A stretch of 64,000 nt of DNA from Cristatella mucedo (GCA_009760855.2 WPIO01000054.1:1695001-1759000), one strand, 5' to 3'. Shown: positions 23,280 to 35,600, numbered from the stretch's first letter. The notes: generated by a model from the sequence alone, not told the origin. Numbers and translations: made by a program.

Positions 23280-24355
23280 GTAACGTCCGTCTGTAACTCC
23301 ACAACGACTAAGATGGTGCTGCACAGGGGAGTTTTCTATTGCATACTCAGCGCCTAAGATTATTTTGGTACGAATGCGGCACGCAACAGACTTCATCTCA
23401 AGCTACAAACAGAGAGCGAGAATCATAGTTGAGTCAAGAGGGCAGACTCGGTTGTGAGTAGAATAGAAGTAGCAACTCAAGACGGCTGGAAATTTTCTGC
23501 CATAGTCGGCAGCATGAGAGTAGATGTCGTTGCGTGAGAGTCGCGAACGTGAGTTCAACATTAAAAGACTTGCTGAGCAAAAGCTTCAGTCTTCAAGCGT
23601 AAGAATGGAACAGTTAATGTATTGTCCAGAGAAAATCTGAAGGCATGAGGAGGCTGAAACGGGTGCACCAGTTCCGACAGGTATGAAGGAGCCAAACCAC
23701 GGCGGGCCTGGTGGGTCAGTGTAAGAACTTAACTCTGTATCCATTGACAGACCTGCAACCCTCCAAGCTGTAAGAGTGGACAAAGGAGAGACCTGGTCAA
23801 ACCTCTGGAATTTTCAAACTAGCCTTTCAGCTTATAGTCATCACCATCTGCAGTGGCCTAGTGGCATTTTTTAGTAGCCAAGCCAAGGTGGAATTGCACT
23901 AATGTAGCCGATACAGAGCCAGGAAGATAGTTTAACTTTTTTAAGCCAACTCTGTAGACATTCTAAAATATCAGATAGGCATCGGACGCAATGGTTAGCA
24001 GTGAAAGCAGTCTTCCTTATGAGGCTTTCCAAATTTAGGCAGTCTTCAAGGACAATACCAAAATAGTAACAATATATTTGTGTAGCGTCTCAATAGAACG
24101 AGGACGGACCAGTGTAGGACTTCTTCGCAGGTGAATGGCCTCGTGCGCATGAGACCCGACCCCCGACACGACGCAGATTGAATATGAACGGACAAGTTGA
24201 ACCGAGCCCGTACCTCGTTTGCCTGCCAGACTGATGGTTGTTCTCAATCGCTCAAGTAGAGTATCGTGATCATTAGTGTCGAAGGCATCTGACAGATTCA
24301 GCTGACGGGCTACGGGCAGTGACATTCCAGTCATCGTTGCAGCATAAGACGTCAC
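23280..24355 (-). mobile_element. LINE family B, broken copy reaching into the reverse transcriptase
   Basis: The 3' block at 23280-23590 matches the other B copies. Going upstream on the minus strand, a reverse-transcriptase fragment at 24035-24355 contains LSDAFDTNDHDTLLERL, the LINE fingers/palm signature, and a degraded catalytic region. Several stops and frameshifts; not functional. Confidence 0.7.
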
Positions 24356-24362
24356 TGGGTTT

Positions 24363-25058
24363 CGTGGAGGAGGAGAGCTGTTTCAGTGGAGGAGAGCTCT
24401 GTTTCAGTGGAGGAGAGCTCAGTTTCAGTGGAGGAGAGCTCAGTTTCAGTGGAGGAGAGCTCAGTTTCAGTGGAGGAGAGCTCAGTTTCAGTGGAGGAGA
24501 GCTCAGTTTCAGTGGAGGAGAGCTCAGTTTCAGTGGAGGAGAGCTCAGTTTCAGTGGAGGAGAGCTCAGTTTCAGTGGAGGAGAGCTCAGTTTCAGTGGA
24601 GGAGAGCTCAGTTTCAGTGGAGGAGAGCTCAGTTTCAGTGGAGGAGAGCTCAGTTTCAGTGGAGGAGAGCTCAGTTTAGCTCAGTTTCAGTGGAGGAGAG
24701 CTCAGTTTCAGTGGAGGAGAGCTCAGTTTCAGTGGAGGAGAGCTCAGTTTCAGTGGAGGAGAGCTCAGTTTCAGTGGAGGAGAGCTCAGTTTCAGTGGAG
24801 GAGAGCTCAGTTTCAGTGGAGGAGAGCTCAGTTTCAGTGGAGAGAGAGCTCAGTTTCAGTGGAGGAGAGCTCAGTTTCAGTGGAGGAGAGCTCAGTTTCA
24901 GTGGAGGAGAGCTCAGTTTCAGTGGAGGAGAGCTCAGTTTCAGTGGAGGAGAGCTCAGTTTCAGTGGAGGAGAGCTCAGTTTCAGTGGAGGAGAGCTCAG
25001 TTTCAGTGGAGGAGAGCTCAGTTTCAGTGGAGGAGAGCTCAGTTTCAGCTTTCAGTGG
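24363..25058. repeat. 21-bp minisatellite (about 31-32 copies)
   Basis: The unit CAGTTTCAGTGGAGGAGAGCT is repeated almost without error. There is an 11-bp insertion near 24672 and a small deletion near 24838. Because 21 is a multiple of three, all frames stay open and give artefactual heptad peptides (VEESSVS, FSGGELS, TETELSS). No start context or flanking exon supports translation. Confidence 0.95.
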
Positions 25059-25179
25059 CTTCGAAGCTTGAATCCCGGCTGACACTTTTCGTTCGTTGCA
25101 TTATTTTTTAATGTGTGCTACAAAGCTACTTGGCGAACTCTTTTCGATAATCTTTGACAAAAATGGAAGAAGAAAAAAA

Positions 25180-25336
25180 TTAATATAATTCATTTGTAAA
25201 AATTCATTTGCATATAGCGCCCCAAGAGAATTTAATCTCTATTCAGGCGCTTCTCATACGCCTCGGGGCTCGAGCCCACGACCTCAGTCAGACCTTGGTC
25301 GGGGCGAGCACCTTAACCGCTAGACCAAACCGGCTA
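25180..25336 (-). mobile_element. tRNA-derived SINE-A copy
   Basis: Colinear with 9897-10042. The tail (GCGCCCCAAGAGAATTTAAT) is followed on the plus strand by the B-box and A-box complements, ending in ACCGCTAGACCAAACCGGCT. Confidence 0.8.
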
Positions 25337-26114
25337 GGCAAAACTGGACAATAGTTTGCCAGCACCTCTCCTCTGAACTCAATTCATGCTTTTTAAGTAT
25401 TGGTTGAACGATGGCCGATTTGAAGGACTTTGGAATAAACTTGTCCAGAGAAGCAATAAAATCTGAGTGATGTCTAGGTTAAGTGTGTCTGCAAGTGAGT
25501 GAGAAATACGGGCGGGCAATCGTATAATGTCTTCATTATACGATTGTCCGTTTTCTCTTTACTCTTTTACTGTACTTCGTGCGGTAGCCACATCGCTTGA
25601 AGAAACCTTGGAAAATCTTGTAAGGAAGGTCACCGGTTGCGACTCAACAATTGCTTTTTTCGGAAGGGTCTTTATAGAGGAACGAATGTGCGCAAGGTTT
25701 CAACGAAGAAGGCTGAACACTTTTCGGTCTGACCCTTAATATTTGGACAGTGATACCTCACAGGCCTGGCAAACAAACCGTTCACCATCTTGATAATCTG
25801 ATTTGAGTCCGACTGGCACCGGACTTCAATGTTTGAGTGCGAAAAAGAAGAGCTTTCACTTTTCCTTCCGCTTCCGGGCGCAGACGAAAGGAGGAAGTAC
25901 TTAAAAAGTGGCGTAAAGTTCGTCGAGCAGAGCCAGGCTTGCGTAAAGTGCCGTCCAATCCTGCGCTTCACATGGTATCACATCTTATGAATTCTTTTGG
26001 CATTCACCGACTACAGCGTGCGAGCAAGAAAAGAGGGGCGAGAACCTTGACCCCAAAAACCTTGACCCCTAGGCCCCAAACCAGAGCCGTTGATATCATA
26101 ATGAAATGCAATTT

Positions 26115-26740
26115 AATGTATCTCCGTCTGTAACTCCACAAAGCCATAAAGACTGTGTGGTTGTTATGCAGGAGAGTTTTTTATAGTGCACTCACAGCCT
26201 AAGCGGCTTTTGGTACGCATTCGGTAGCCAGCAGACTTCATCTCACGCAACAAAGAGAAAGTGGGAACCATAGCAGAGTCAGGAGAGCAGTTGAGGTAGT
26301 GAATAGCATGGAAGTAGCAGCTCAGGACCGCTGAAAAGGTTTAGTCTTAGTCGGCAGCAGTAGAGTAGTTGTCGTTGCGTTAAATTGTGGAAGCGAGTTC
26401 CCTGGTCTAGGACCTGCAGAGCTAAAGCTTCTGTCACCAACGGTCTTTAGGCGGAGGAATGGAACAGCTAATTTATTGTCCACACAGAACCTGAGGGCGC
26501 TAAGAGGCTGAAAATGGTGCAGAAGTTAAGCTAGGTACGAAGGAGCCAAGCCGTGGCCGGCCTTGTGGGTCAGCGTAAGAACTTTGCTCTGTACCCGTCG
26601 GTCAACCGGCATCCATCCTAGCTCTTTTAGCAAAGGAAACACGTGCTCAAACCTCTGGGACTAGAAGACTATCCTTGCAGCCATATTCATAGCCAGCTGC
26701 AGTGGCCTAGTTGCTTTCTTTGGTAGCCCGCCTCGCCATT
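26115..26740 (-). mobile_element. LINE family B 3' fragment, longest 3' copy
   Basis: Runs from ATCTCCGTCTGTAACTCCAC through GGTCTAGGACCTGCAGAGCT to CAGTGGCCTAGTTGCTTTCT. It covers the 3' UTR and the C-terminal reverse-transcriptase region seen in fragments elsewhere. Frames are broken. Confidence 0.75.
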
Positions 26741-27059
26741 GCTTTCAGATTTTGTCAGGAACGAATTTCATCGGTTCGCCGACCCGTCTGCGAAGCTCGA
26801 TCCGTTTTGCCGTAGGAAATGTCAGGCTTTCTCTCAGTCTAGCGCGGACCCGTCCAATCCGTCTCTTCTTTGACCGGTGGTCATGCAGACTGTGTTGTGG
26901 CTCGACAATGCCACCGCTTGGTCCGACCGAGGGCAAAGGTTTCGATCGAGATCAAGAGGTCCGATCAAGGTCAATGGTCCGACCGAGGTCACGGGTTTGA
27001 CCGGGGCGATGAGCTGCGCTTAATCGGCAAAAGCTGGACGGCTTGTAGCTGGTGATCGG

Positions 27060-27200
27060 GCCGGAAGCTGCGGCTGCCTTCAGCTTCCGGCCCGACCTTC
27101 AGCTAGAAGCTTCCGGATTGACCTCGTGGTAGAAGCTTCCGGATTGACATGCTACAAGCTTCCGGATTGACCTTGGGTCAGAGGCCCCCGGCTCGACCTC
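27060..27200. repeat. Short GAAGCTTCCGGATTGACC repeat
   Basis: Four to five imperfect copies of an about 25-30-bp unit with alternating orientation of the GAAGCTTCCGG / CCGGAAGC word. Confidence 0.7.
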
Positions 27201-27354
27201 TATGCTATATGCTCTTTTGATCCCCGCACGAATCATAATCGCTAAACAATCGGTACATACGGAACAAATATGAGTTATTTGCTCTAGTCAGTAACTGTTG
27301 AAGATTTGCGCCTGCCGAACGTCGTGAAATTAAAGCCGAGGACGAGAGGAAAGG

Positions 27355-27485
27355 CTTAGCTTTGTTTATCAAGCATGATTTTTCTCACCATTCACTTGCA
27401 TTTCCCTTTGCAGCAAATGTAAAGCGCCTATAGAGAAATTAAGATCTCTGAGGGCGCTTTATCAAGTGCGTTATTATTATTATTA
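27355..27485 (+). mobile_element. LINE family A 3' end (plus orientation)
   Basis: Reads TTTATCAAGCATGATTTTTC ... GCAGCAAATGTAAAGCGCCT ... GAGGGCGCTTTATCAAGTGC and ends in (ATT)n. This is the reverse complement of the minus-strand copies. Confidence 0.85.
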
Positions 27486-27711
27486 GCGAGCTTCTAATGA
27501 GGCGATCTACGTTGACGAAAGCGCCAACGGCGAGATAGCGAGTTGACATATTGCGGCCCTGCTGCAGTTCCATTTTGAAGGGCGTCGCGATTGCCTTCAA
27601 GAAGTCCGAACAGCGACACAGCAGCGAAGCCAGAGAGCACAAGTCACGCCGATGGAGATAACTCCAGCCATCGCGCATTGACGCGGCCTTGCACCTCAAA
27701 ATTCGGCTTAC

Positions 27712-27798
27712 CTGGATGGTCCCTAAAGAGATGCTTCTCGTACAGAGCGTTGGTGTAGAATCTTCCCTTGCAGCGGCTGCACTCCAAGCCCGCCATCA
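27712..27798 (-). CDS. C2H2 zinc-finger protein, exon d (first finger)
   Basis: An 87-bp minus-strand exon with a strong acceptor (TTTTCTTCATCAG) and donor (CCAG|GTAAGC), phase 1 in and out. It encodes LECSRCKGRFYTNALYEKH then LFRDHP, a C-x2-C-x12-H-x4-H finger. It splices in phase from the mini-exon at 31065-31088 and into the exon at 22703, where the second finger follows. Two fingers after a coiled-coil-like stretch suggest a nuclear nucleic-acid- or protein-binding factor (inference). Confidence 0.7.
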
Positions 27799-27999
27799 CT
27801 GATGAAGAAAAGAAAAAACAGAGAGAGGCGATAAATTAGGCACTCAGAATCGTAGGCACGCTCGGATTACCGTTGTCTGTCTATATAAGTCTGCTTATTT
27901 GCAGCTTCATAAGACTGCGAAAATTCTGGTCAGCTTAGACCGAGGTACTGCATCAAAATGAGTCCGTGCATTTGTGACATCCCGTCTCGACTTCTGTTA

Positions 28000-28620
28000 C
28001 TCGCAGCTTGCTGGTCCAGCTGCCTCTGAAATCAGGCTCGTTTAGTTAGTTGGTGCTAAACTCGGCAGCTATGCTTGTCTTTCGTGAGCGTCGCAGTTGC
28101 CACATCACGCCACTACTCACCGACCTGCACTGGCTCTCAATCAAGCAGCACATCGATTTCAAGGTTGTGTCGCCCACTTTTAGGTTCCCTCATTCTCTGG
28201 CTCCAGCCTACTTGTCAGAACTCATTCCCTACCAGGCACCGTACCACCAGCTTTCTTGAATCAAATCGTTCAGCCACACCTTGTACAAGCCTCAAGTCCT
28301 TTGGAGACTGCGCCTCTAGTTCGCATGCTCCCAAAGCGCTCGACTCACTCGCTACTGACGTCACGGCTTGACGTCACGGCATCCCTTGACTCGACGACAT
28401 TTATAAACAAGCTCGTGCTTCTCTTGCAGCTGCATTGGGTCAAGGTCCTTGCGAGTCTTCCTCTGCTAGTGCTCACACGTTTGAGACACGTTTGAGCACT
28501 AACCATAATTACACGTTGAAAATGCGCATGCCAGAGCCTCTAACCATTTGATCGTGCTTAATTTACAGCAAATGTAAAGCGCCTAGAAAGAGATTAAATT
28601 ATTTTCTGAGGATGCCATAC
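28000..28620 (+). mobile_element. LINE family A fragment (C-terminal reverse transcriptase)
   Basis: Plus-strand fragment with LVFRERRSCHITPLLTDLHW, matching the C-terminal block of the 49387-52346 copy, then a degraded 3' UTR and GCAAATGTAAAGCGCCTAGA tail. Contains a direct duplication at about 28360-28385 (GACGTCACGGC). Non-functional. Confidence 0.8.
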
Positions 28621-28675
28621 AAATGTGCTAATATAATTAAAATTATCATTTTCAAAATCCATAGGCAGTGAGCTC

Positions 28676-28676
28676 A

Positions 28677-28762
<86 letters not shown>
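28676..28762. repeat. (TA)n microsatellite
   Basis: Nearly pure TA dinucleotide run, one CATA interruption. Confidence 0.95.
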
Positions 28763-28765
<3 letters not shown>

Positions 28766-29359
28766 GTATCAGATTAAAGGAATACTAGATGAAAGATAAG
28801 CAGAACGGAAAATCGATTTTCCTCTCAACATGAGCGGTTTTTTGCCGGCAGCAGACAGCAGGGGAATCTGTTGCCGGCGAAAAAATTGCAGAATTTCCTG
28901 GCGGCCTGTAAGGTCTCTCGGACTTGCAGACAGAGTGTCAAGGAAGACGTCGCTAGGCGGAAGTGGAGCAGCATGGAAGGCCGTCTCTTCCTCCTCCGTT
29001 CGACGACTGCTGGCGGCGGCGGCACGGCGGAAGAGCGCGCACCGTGAGACGGCGCCAGCAGGCGTCGCCTTGCGACGGCCGCTGGCGCCGCGAGGCTGCG
29101 CTTGAGACGCTGCGACGTTGCGCTCGCTCGACGCTGGAGGGTCACGCGTCGTCATGCAACGGTCGCTTAGTAGCGTCGGTAGGTCGATCACACAATCTCA
29201 TTATCACATGATCTGAAAGTCGGTCGGTCGATCGCACGATCTGGGCGTCGGAGAATTACAAGAAAGATTCAGGCAGTCAGTATTGGCTTTGACGCGAGCA
29301 CACACGGTCAGAGCAGCCTTGATTGGAACCTCAGCCTTGATTGAAAGTATTGTAGCGAG

Positions 29360-29362
29360 CCC

Positions 29363-29432
<70 letters not shown>

Positions 29433-29473
29433 CGAGAGAGAGCGAGAGAGAGAGAGCGAGAGAGAGAGAGAGC

Positions 29474-29507
<34 letters not shown>

Positions 29508-29544
29508 GCGAGAGAGAGAGAGCGAGAGAGATAGCGAGCGAGCG

Positions 29545-29627
<83 letters not shown>
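29360..29627. repeat. (GA)n / GAGC microsatellite
   Basis: GA tract of about 265 bp with regular GCGAGA interruptions in its middle third. Confidence 0.95.
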
Positions 29628-29629
<2 letters not shown>

Positions 29630-29934
29630 AGATCATCTGTGGTTTTCGTGAAGTGCTAACGAAATGACCAATACGCGGCTCGACGCGCTGGCCGCATTCC
29701 GGTTGCCGCCAGATTTTACGATCGGTCGCTCTTGCCAAGTGGAGTGCCAGGCCAATCGAGGCATGACATTTTGAATTATTAAGCTGCTCGTCTGCTCTGG
29801 AAGCTCGTGCACGCGCGCGCGAATGCGCCGAAGTGCGAATATTCGCATTTCAGTTTCATCCACGGTCGGATGTGAGCGAGCCATTCGGAGGGAGTTTTCA
29901 ATAAATGTGCGTCAATGAGAGTGCCGTAAACTAC

Positions 29935-30030
29935 TTCTTACCTACTTACTTACTTACCTACTTACTTACTTACCTACTTACTTTACTTACCTACTTACTT
30001 TACTTACTGACTGACTGACTGACTGACCAT
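29935..30030. repeat. ACTT/ACCT tetranucleotide repeat
   Basis: Tandem CTTACTTACCTA words followed by (GACT)n. Confidence 0.85.
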
Positions 30031-30259
30031 GGTTTTCTCATGTTTACTTACTTGCAAACACTGCAGGCTGTATATGATGCTAAATATCCGATTGTCTGCG
30101 TAGAAAATCTTAATGGGATTTCAGTATCGCTGACCACAAATGGACGCTGAGCACAATTAATTTTTCTCAAGTTAAAAAGACAAAAACCTTGGACGCAATT
30201 CTTAGCGCTCTGACGTAGCATCGTGAACTAGGCGTCTAGTGCGTCAGCGCCAGTGCGTC

Positions 30260-30426
30260 ACTAGTGCATAGCAGAGTAAGGAGAGCAGTTGAGATAGTGA
30301 GTAGCATGGAAGCAGCAGCCCAGGACCGCTGAAAAGGATGTGCCATAGTCGGCAGTAGGAGAGTAGTTGTCGTTGCGTAAAATATGTGGAAGCGAGTTCC
30401 ATGGTCTAGGACCAAAAACAACCGCA

Positions 30427-30467
<41 letters not shown>

Positions 30468-30735
30468 ATCTCTGTATGTAACTCCACAAATTCATAAAGA
30501 CCGCGTGGGTGTTACGCATGAGAGTTTTGTATAGTGCACTCACAGCCTAAGCGGCTTTCGGTACACATTCGGTAGCCAACAGACTTTATCTCACGCGGCA
30601 AGGAGAAAGTGGGAAGCATAGTAGGGTCAGGAGAGCAGTTGAGATAGTGAGTAGCATAGAAGTAGCAGCCCAGGACCGCTGAAAAGGATGTGCCATAGTC
30701 GGCAGTAGGAGAGTAGTTAACGCTGCACTTCACTT
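30260..30735 (-). mobile_element. Two LINE family B fragments flanking a (CA)n tract
   Basis: 30260-30420 and 30466-30735 are overlapping parts of the same family B 3' region, separated by (CA)n at 30426-30466. In the minus direction the first reads GPRPWNSLPHILRND, the usual C-terminal LINE reverse-transcriptase motif. It looks like a tandem partial duplication. Confidence 0.7.
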
Positions 30736-31064
30736 CGAGCAGACGAAAGAAAGCTCTTTCGGAACCGGAGATTTTCTCACTTCCGGATTTGTATTGGGGC
30801 AACTGTCCACTACGGCAACGGTCGTTTCCCTATTCAGCCAAAGCCAGCGCCCGTCCGCACCGAGCCGGCGGCGTTGTGGACGGGAAAGAGCGGGGCTTCC
30901 GTCTGACCGGCGATACGCACGAAAAGCAGGAGCGCTGTGGACTAGTGCGTCACTAGTGCGTCGCTAGTGCGTCGCTAGTGCGCAGTGCGTCAGCCGCTCG
31001 CGTCCGCGCGCGCGCGGTCACTCTCTCCCTCAGCGCATACGCATCTGAGCATGTTTTTACTTAC

Positions 31065-31088
31065 GCTTGAGTTTGGCCATTTCCACAG
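31065..31088 (-). CDS. Zinc-finger gene mini-exon c (24 bp)
   Basis: TTTTTTTGCAG and AAGC|GTAAGT bracket 24 bp on the minus strand, phase 1 in and out. The encoded VEMAKLK continues the Lys/Glu/Leu pattern of the exon at 34550 and joins in phase to the finger exon at 27798. It is short, so support comes mainly from strong splice signals plus phase. Confidence 0.45.
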
Positions 31089-31488
31089 CTGCAAAAAAAC
31101 ATTAAAAATCTTAATTTTGCCAAATAAATGACGACATTCTCGCACGAAAACTTCCTCAATCAAAAGCCACCGCCGCGTTGCATCGAGCGCACTTGCGAGC
31201 GAAAATAAGTCGCATCTAACAGATATCAATATTGAGACGACTGAGCTCAGTAAAAAACGCTTTACTTGGTACAAAATCAAACATGAAAGACACAAATTCA
31301 CACCGCTTTCGCGTTTCTGCCCCCCTCCATGCGAGGGCGCTAATAAATCCTTCCGACACAACACAAAGCAAGAGCGGGACGACACATCGCAAGTTACACT
31401 GCGTTTCTTTTTTTTCCTGGCATGCATTTTAATTAAAGCTATCGATTTATCGCAATGATTATTTTATTGACTAAAGCAAAATTCAAAG

Positions 31489-31591
31489 CTAACGACGTCT
31501 GGCGGACGTCATTTGCAGCGACCATTTTGCCCGCAGAAGTAGCTCCACTTGCTTAGCCAACTCATCGTGCGATCCCATGAGGAAGAAATAT
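31489..31591 (-). CDS. Candidate terminal exon
   Basis: Minus strand: an ATTCGCAG acceptor, 34 codons (YFFLMGSHDELAKQVELLL, ending in SARRR), a TAG at 31489-31491 and an AATAAA complement at 31463-31468. It is entered in phase 2, which fits the mini-exon ending at 38672 but not the one at 34550. It may be an alternative 3' end or belong to another gene. Confidence 0.35.
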
Positions 31592-33309
31592 CTGCGAATT
31601 TGTAATATTCCAATTTGCTTTTAACAAGACAGTGTTTTCTTTTCAAACACTGGAGCTTTGGCAAAACGGCTGCACTGGCAGATTTTTGGCATTGACCACG
31701 TGCCTGTCTCCGACACGAGGCTGCAGCTTCTTGGCGGAAGTTTCCTGGCGTTCGCCTTTCGCGAGTGAGTATGTCGCTTTGCTGTGAACTGGCCTTTACC
31801 GTCGAAGTTTGATTCGAAATGTTCGCTAAAAATCTTCAATTTATCCAGTAAGGAAGCAATTACCAGTAATTACCAGCACTCATTACCTGTCTTAAATTTG
31901 CACAATTCCAAACAGTACAGTCCTCCCTTTTTCTTTTTAATGTATTTCGCGTAAGGCCCGTTTCATAAAAAAGGGACAGTTTCCCAATTGCAATTCATAA
32001 TTCCAAAGCGAGTCAGACACATATCATAATAGCGTGCATAAATTAAGGGCTTTTTCATCTGCCGCTTCGCTACAGCTGAGATGACTTCAGCGGAGCCACT
32101 ATTTGCGCAGCAGCACCAGTGAGCTAGCAAAAGCGAATGTATTTCTTGGCGTGACTCCGTCGCGGCGTGACAAGTTCTCGGAAGTGTTCTTAGTGCGTCG
32201 AACTGTACGGTAGTCTGGACAATTAAAACATGGAGGCGCTGCACTTTGCTCTTTAGAACCAAGCGAAGGGGATATCTTTACTCTTCTACTGTATGCAATT
32301 TTATCACGAAAAGATAATGTCGTTCGTCCGCTCTAATTAACTAAAGTTTCACTTTTCATCAGCCGCTGACGGACTGCAAATTCCGGAACTTTCTGGAAGC
32401 TTCATTAAGGAAGCTTCGCGTTCTCCTGCTTTCTGCGAATGCGAATTTCTGCGAATGCCAAGTCACTCGCGAGTTTTCCAAATTTTGGTCTGGCCGACTA
32501 GCGATCGGCAAAAGAAACGATTAGGCGGCGCTCATAAATGTGACAGCATGAAAATCTGAGAAACGCACGCTAAAAGTGGATGCACGGAAATTCTTGCGCA
32601 CAAGGCGTGAATCGGGTCGGCCTCAAATGGGACAAGCACGAGCAGGGGTCTCGCATGCGTGGATTGAGTTTAGTAAATCCCAAACCGGTGAGCGAGGTGG
32701 CTCGCATCCTGTACAGCTGCGTCGATGCTTCCTAAATCTGGAAGCGCACTTGTTTTGAACTACCTCATTTTTAATCAGGATTTCAAAATGTGCATTACTT
32801 CTTAAGATGAGTGAAGATTATTAATGAACGAAAGAAAGTATTCACACTTTGCACTGTGCGCACGATCAGTCAGAAGGTCTTTCAAAATGTAGTGTACAAT
32901 GGCGATCAGATTAAAGTTCGAACAATAGGAGCTTATCACTATCAAGGAAAAAGAGCTTGCATACTTGGTCCCATTATTTTAAAAAAATACTTTGAACATC
33001 TGATTCACAATATTAAAGTGACATTACAGACATCAGTGCAGTTTGGTACCAGCAAAAACCCTTCCCAAACTTTTGTGACGACGTGCCTTCTACCCGGCAG
33101 CCATTTTGACATCCGGCTCTACGTAGATACCTATTGCCCTGGCTCTATTAAAAAGAAAAGTGCGGTCAGTTTGACACACCAAGATTGACCTTGCATTGAA
33201 ATTCAAAAAGGTTCAATAAATTTCGTTACTTCTTGATGGTTAAATCTTACGTTTGCAGTGAACTACTGAACAAATTATATGGAGACCAGTTAATTTTTTA
33301 ATCACATAT

Positions 33310-34100
33310 ATGCAATCCAAAAATGATGATCTCGATGATAAACCATCTCCTTAGGCGTTCCCAGGTTATCTCCTTACCCAGTGATCCCTGAGATAATCTA
33401 GCCGATCAATTCTCTAGCTGATCAATAGCTGATCCCTGAGATAATCTAGCCGATCTCTTCTCTAGTTAATTTTTCAACAAAATAGCCAAGATCAGAGTGT
33501 CCATCTCCAAGATGGCAGCACCCCCACTAGAATAATGTCCCTCAATTCCATGCAGGACCTCAATGCCTTCATTCGAGTAGGTCACTGGTGACCTTGTCCT
33601 GAAGTTCCTATCCCAATCAAAGAATACAACAAGTCCTTTGGACTGTATTCCCACTGTCCTGCTTCTACGATCCATTGATCTGCTTGCTGCTGACATGCTT
33701 AACTAACATCATAAATACGTCATTAGCCTCAGGTCATGTATGTCCCAGCACCTTTCAAATATATACATATATATATATATTTTATTATATATATTATTTA
33801 TACACATGCTTACTTTTCCCGCAGATATATTGTTCGGTAGACCAACCGAATCAGAATTGCAGGAGTTCAGCCTGGACCGTACCAGGGAGCTAGCTACATT
33901 TGTGGCAAGCCACTATGGTAGACTGTTCTTAATCTTAGACAAGGATCGACCTTGATGGCTAGCTATGGAAACAGCCTTCTTAATGAAACTTTCAACATTT
34001 AAGCACTTGTAAAAGATTACCCTAAATTCCGAGCACTTTGTGACGGTCGCACAACTGCATTACCTATTTGAAGAGCACAGTCTCTTAGTCCAGCCGCCGG
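33310..34100. mobile_element. LINE fragments (family A plus strand, then family B)
   Basis: 33310-33770 matches the family A middle region (AAACCATCTCCTTA, TCCCTGAGATAATCTAGCCGA twice, CATTAGCCTCAGGTCATGT). 33840-34100 matches a family B segment near 23900-24060. The two are separated by a (TA)n tract at 33765-33800. Confidence 0.6.
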
Positions 34101-34549
34101 CTTGATTTGTCTTACGAGTTCGGTTCGTCATTTAGTTTACGGAAATTTTCCAACTACCAGGACAGAATCTCTGCATAAATAATAATAGATGCATGCATTC
34201 CACTATACAGGTATTTTGGTCTACATGTGGGCTTAAAACCGCTGATAAAGATGCAGGAACACTGCTTATGTATACCATACAAAATTGTGTGCAGCATCAA
34301 GATTACAGCCAGAGATCCTGGTAGCATGGCTTAAGTTGATTTATTCGGATTTTTAGGTTTCCATTTTCCACTGCTGGCTTGCACGGTCTATAGGTTTTTT
34401 GTATACGATTTATTGAGCTAGTGCTCATTTAAAACATAAAATTAGAGTAATTGCGAAATGCTAAGTTCCCCGTATTAGGCAGCAGGCATAAAAAATTCAC
34501 ATTTGATCAGATCTGTGAGAAATCGAGATATAAAGTAATTCGCACTTAC

Positions 34550-34593
34550 CGAGTTTTGCCTTCGCCAGTTCGTTTTCGGAGATTTTTTGCTCG
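34550..34593 (-). CDS. Zinc-finger gene mini-exon b (44 bp)
   Basis: TTCATGCAG and CTCG|GTAAGT delimit 44 bp on the minus strand, entered in phase 2 and left in phase 1. It encodes EQKISENELAKAKL, coiled-coil-like. Phase matches exon c downstream and the candidate exon at 38672-38705 upstream. Confidence 0.5.
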
Positions 34594-34779
34594 CTGCATG
34601 AATCAATAGAAGCATTCAACACGTTTCACTGTCGCCTATCGAGCGTGCACGACACCAGTGACTCTATACATGTCAATCCAACTTTCAAAAGGATGGCTGA
34701 TTTGAGATCAGATCAATTACATGGCATGATTGCTGAGCCTTAGACGGCGGGCTAACTATTTCTTTCTAAAAGGACAAGT

Positions 34780-35600
34780 TACAGACAATGAAAATAACAA
34801 TAACAGCAATACATTTGCACAGCGCCCTCAGACAACTGAATCTCTATCTATGCACTTTACAGATGCAGTGAGTTGCAATATATCTCCGTCTGTAACTGCA
34901 CAAAGCCACAAAGACTATGCGGCGTTACGCAGAAGATTTTTCTCTCTAGCACACTTAAAAGCCTCGGAGCTGCTTTCGGGAGGCATTCTGTAGCCAACAG
35001 ACATTGCTGAGTCAGGAGAGCAGTGGAGGTAGCGAGTAGCTTAGAAGTAGCAGCTCAGGAGAGGTGGAAAGGATGTGCCTTAGTCGGCAGCAGGAAAATA
35101 GATGCATGCTTAAAAGAAAGCCTAATTGATAATAACAATGAAAATAGTACATTGTTTAGCGCTCTCAGAGAGCTCAATCTCTTACTAGGCACTTTACAAA
35201 CGCTGTAAAGAAGCACGACAAAATTATTAATTGTAACATTCGCATCAAGTATTTTGTCATCAAGTAGGATATTTTTAAACGTGACATGCACAGGGTCAAC
35301 ATGTACATACGTTTTGTAGCGCTTGGCACAGTGTTAGTACGCGTAATCACACAAGGGACGAATCAAAAGGACCTACTAAATGCTGTCATAATAAGGTGCG
35401 TTCAAGCTTCTTTTTAAAGTTGGCGTGTCAGGGGGTGTCGGTACGTGATTCGGGAGCTCCCGAGCTTTGGGAGCGTGCACAATATGTGGCGCGGTTTTCC
35501 AAAGAATGTCAGGGTTCGCACGAGGTATAGCGATATAGTGATTTGAATCGTAGAAGCGGGCGGTCCGATGATTGGTTGGCCTGGTTAGAGGGGCAGTATT
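34780..35600 (-). mobile_element. Nested LINE A and B 3' fragments
   Basis: A LINE A tail at 34780-34870 is followed by a LINE B 3' block (34868-35105), then a second LINE A 3' end with part of its C-terminal coding region (35125-35600). Boundaries are estimated from shared blocks only. Confidence 0.7.

Noticed and set aside
24363-25058. CRISPR-like array
   Set aside because: Units are contiguous with no spacers, in an animal genome.
24319-25082. Long open frames of 250, 130 and 97 codons with heptad repeats
   Set aside because: They are produced by a 21-bp minisatellite. There is no exon boundary, and the reverse strand is open too.
31990-32262. 99-codon minus-strand frame with several Cys
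   Set aside because: No consistent splice sites or family. The composition could arise by chance.
32811-33188. 125-codon plus-strand frame
   Set aside because: Start and end lie in plain AT-rich sequence, there is no recognisable motif, and neighbouring sequence is repeat-rich. Too weak to annotate.
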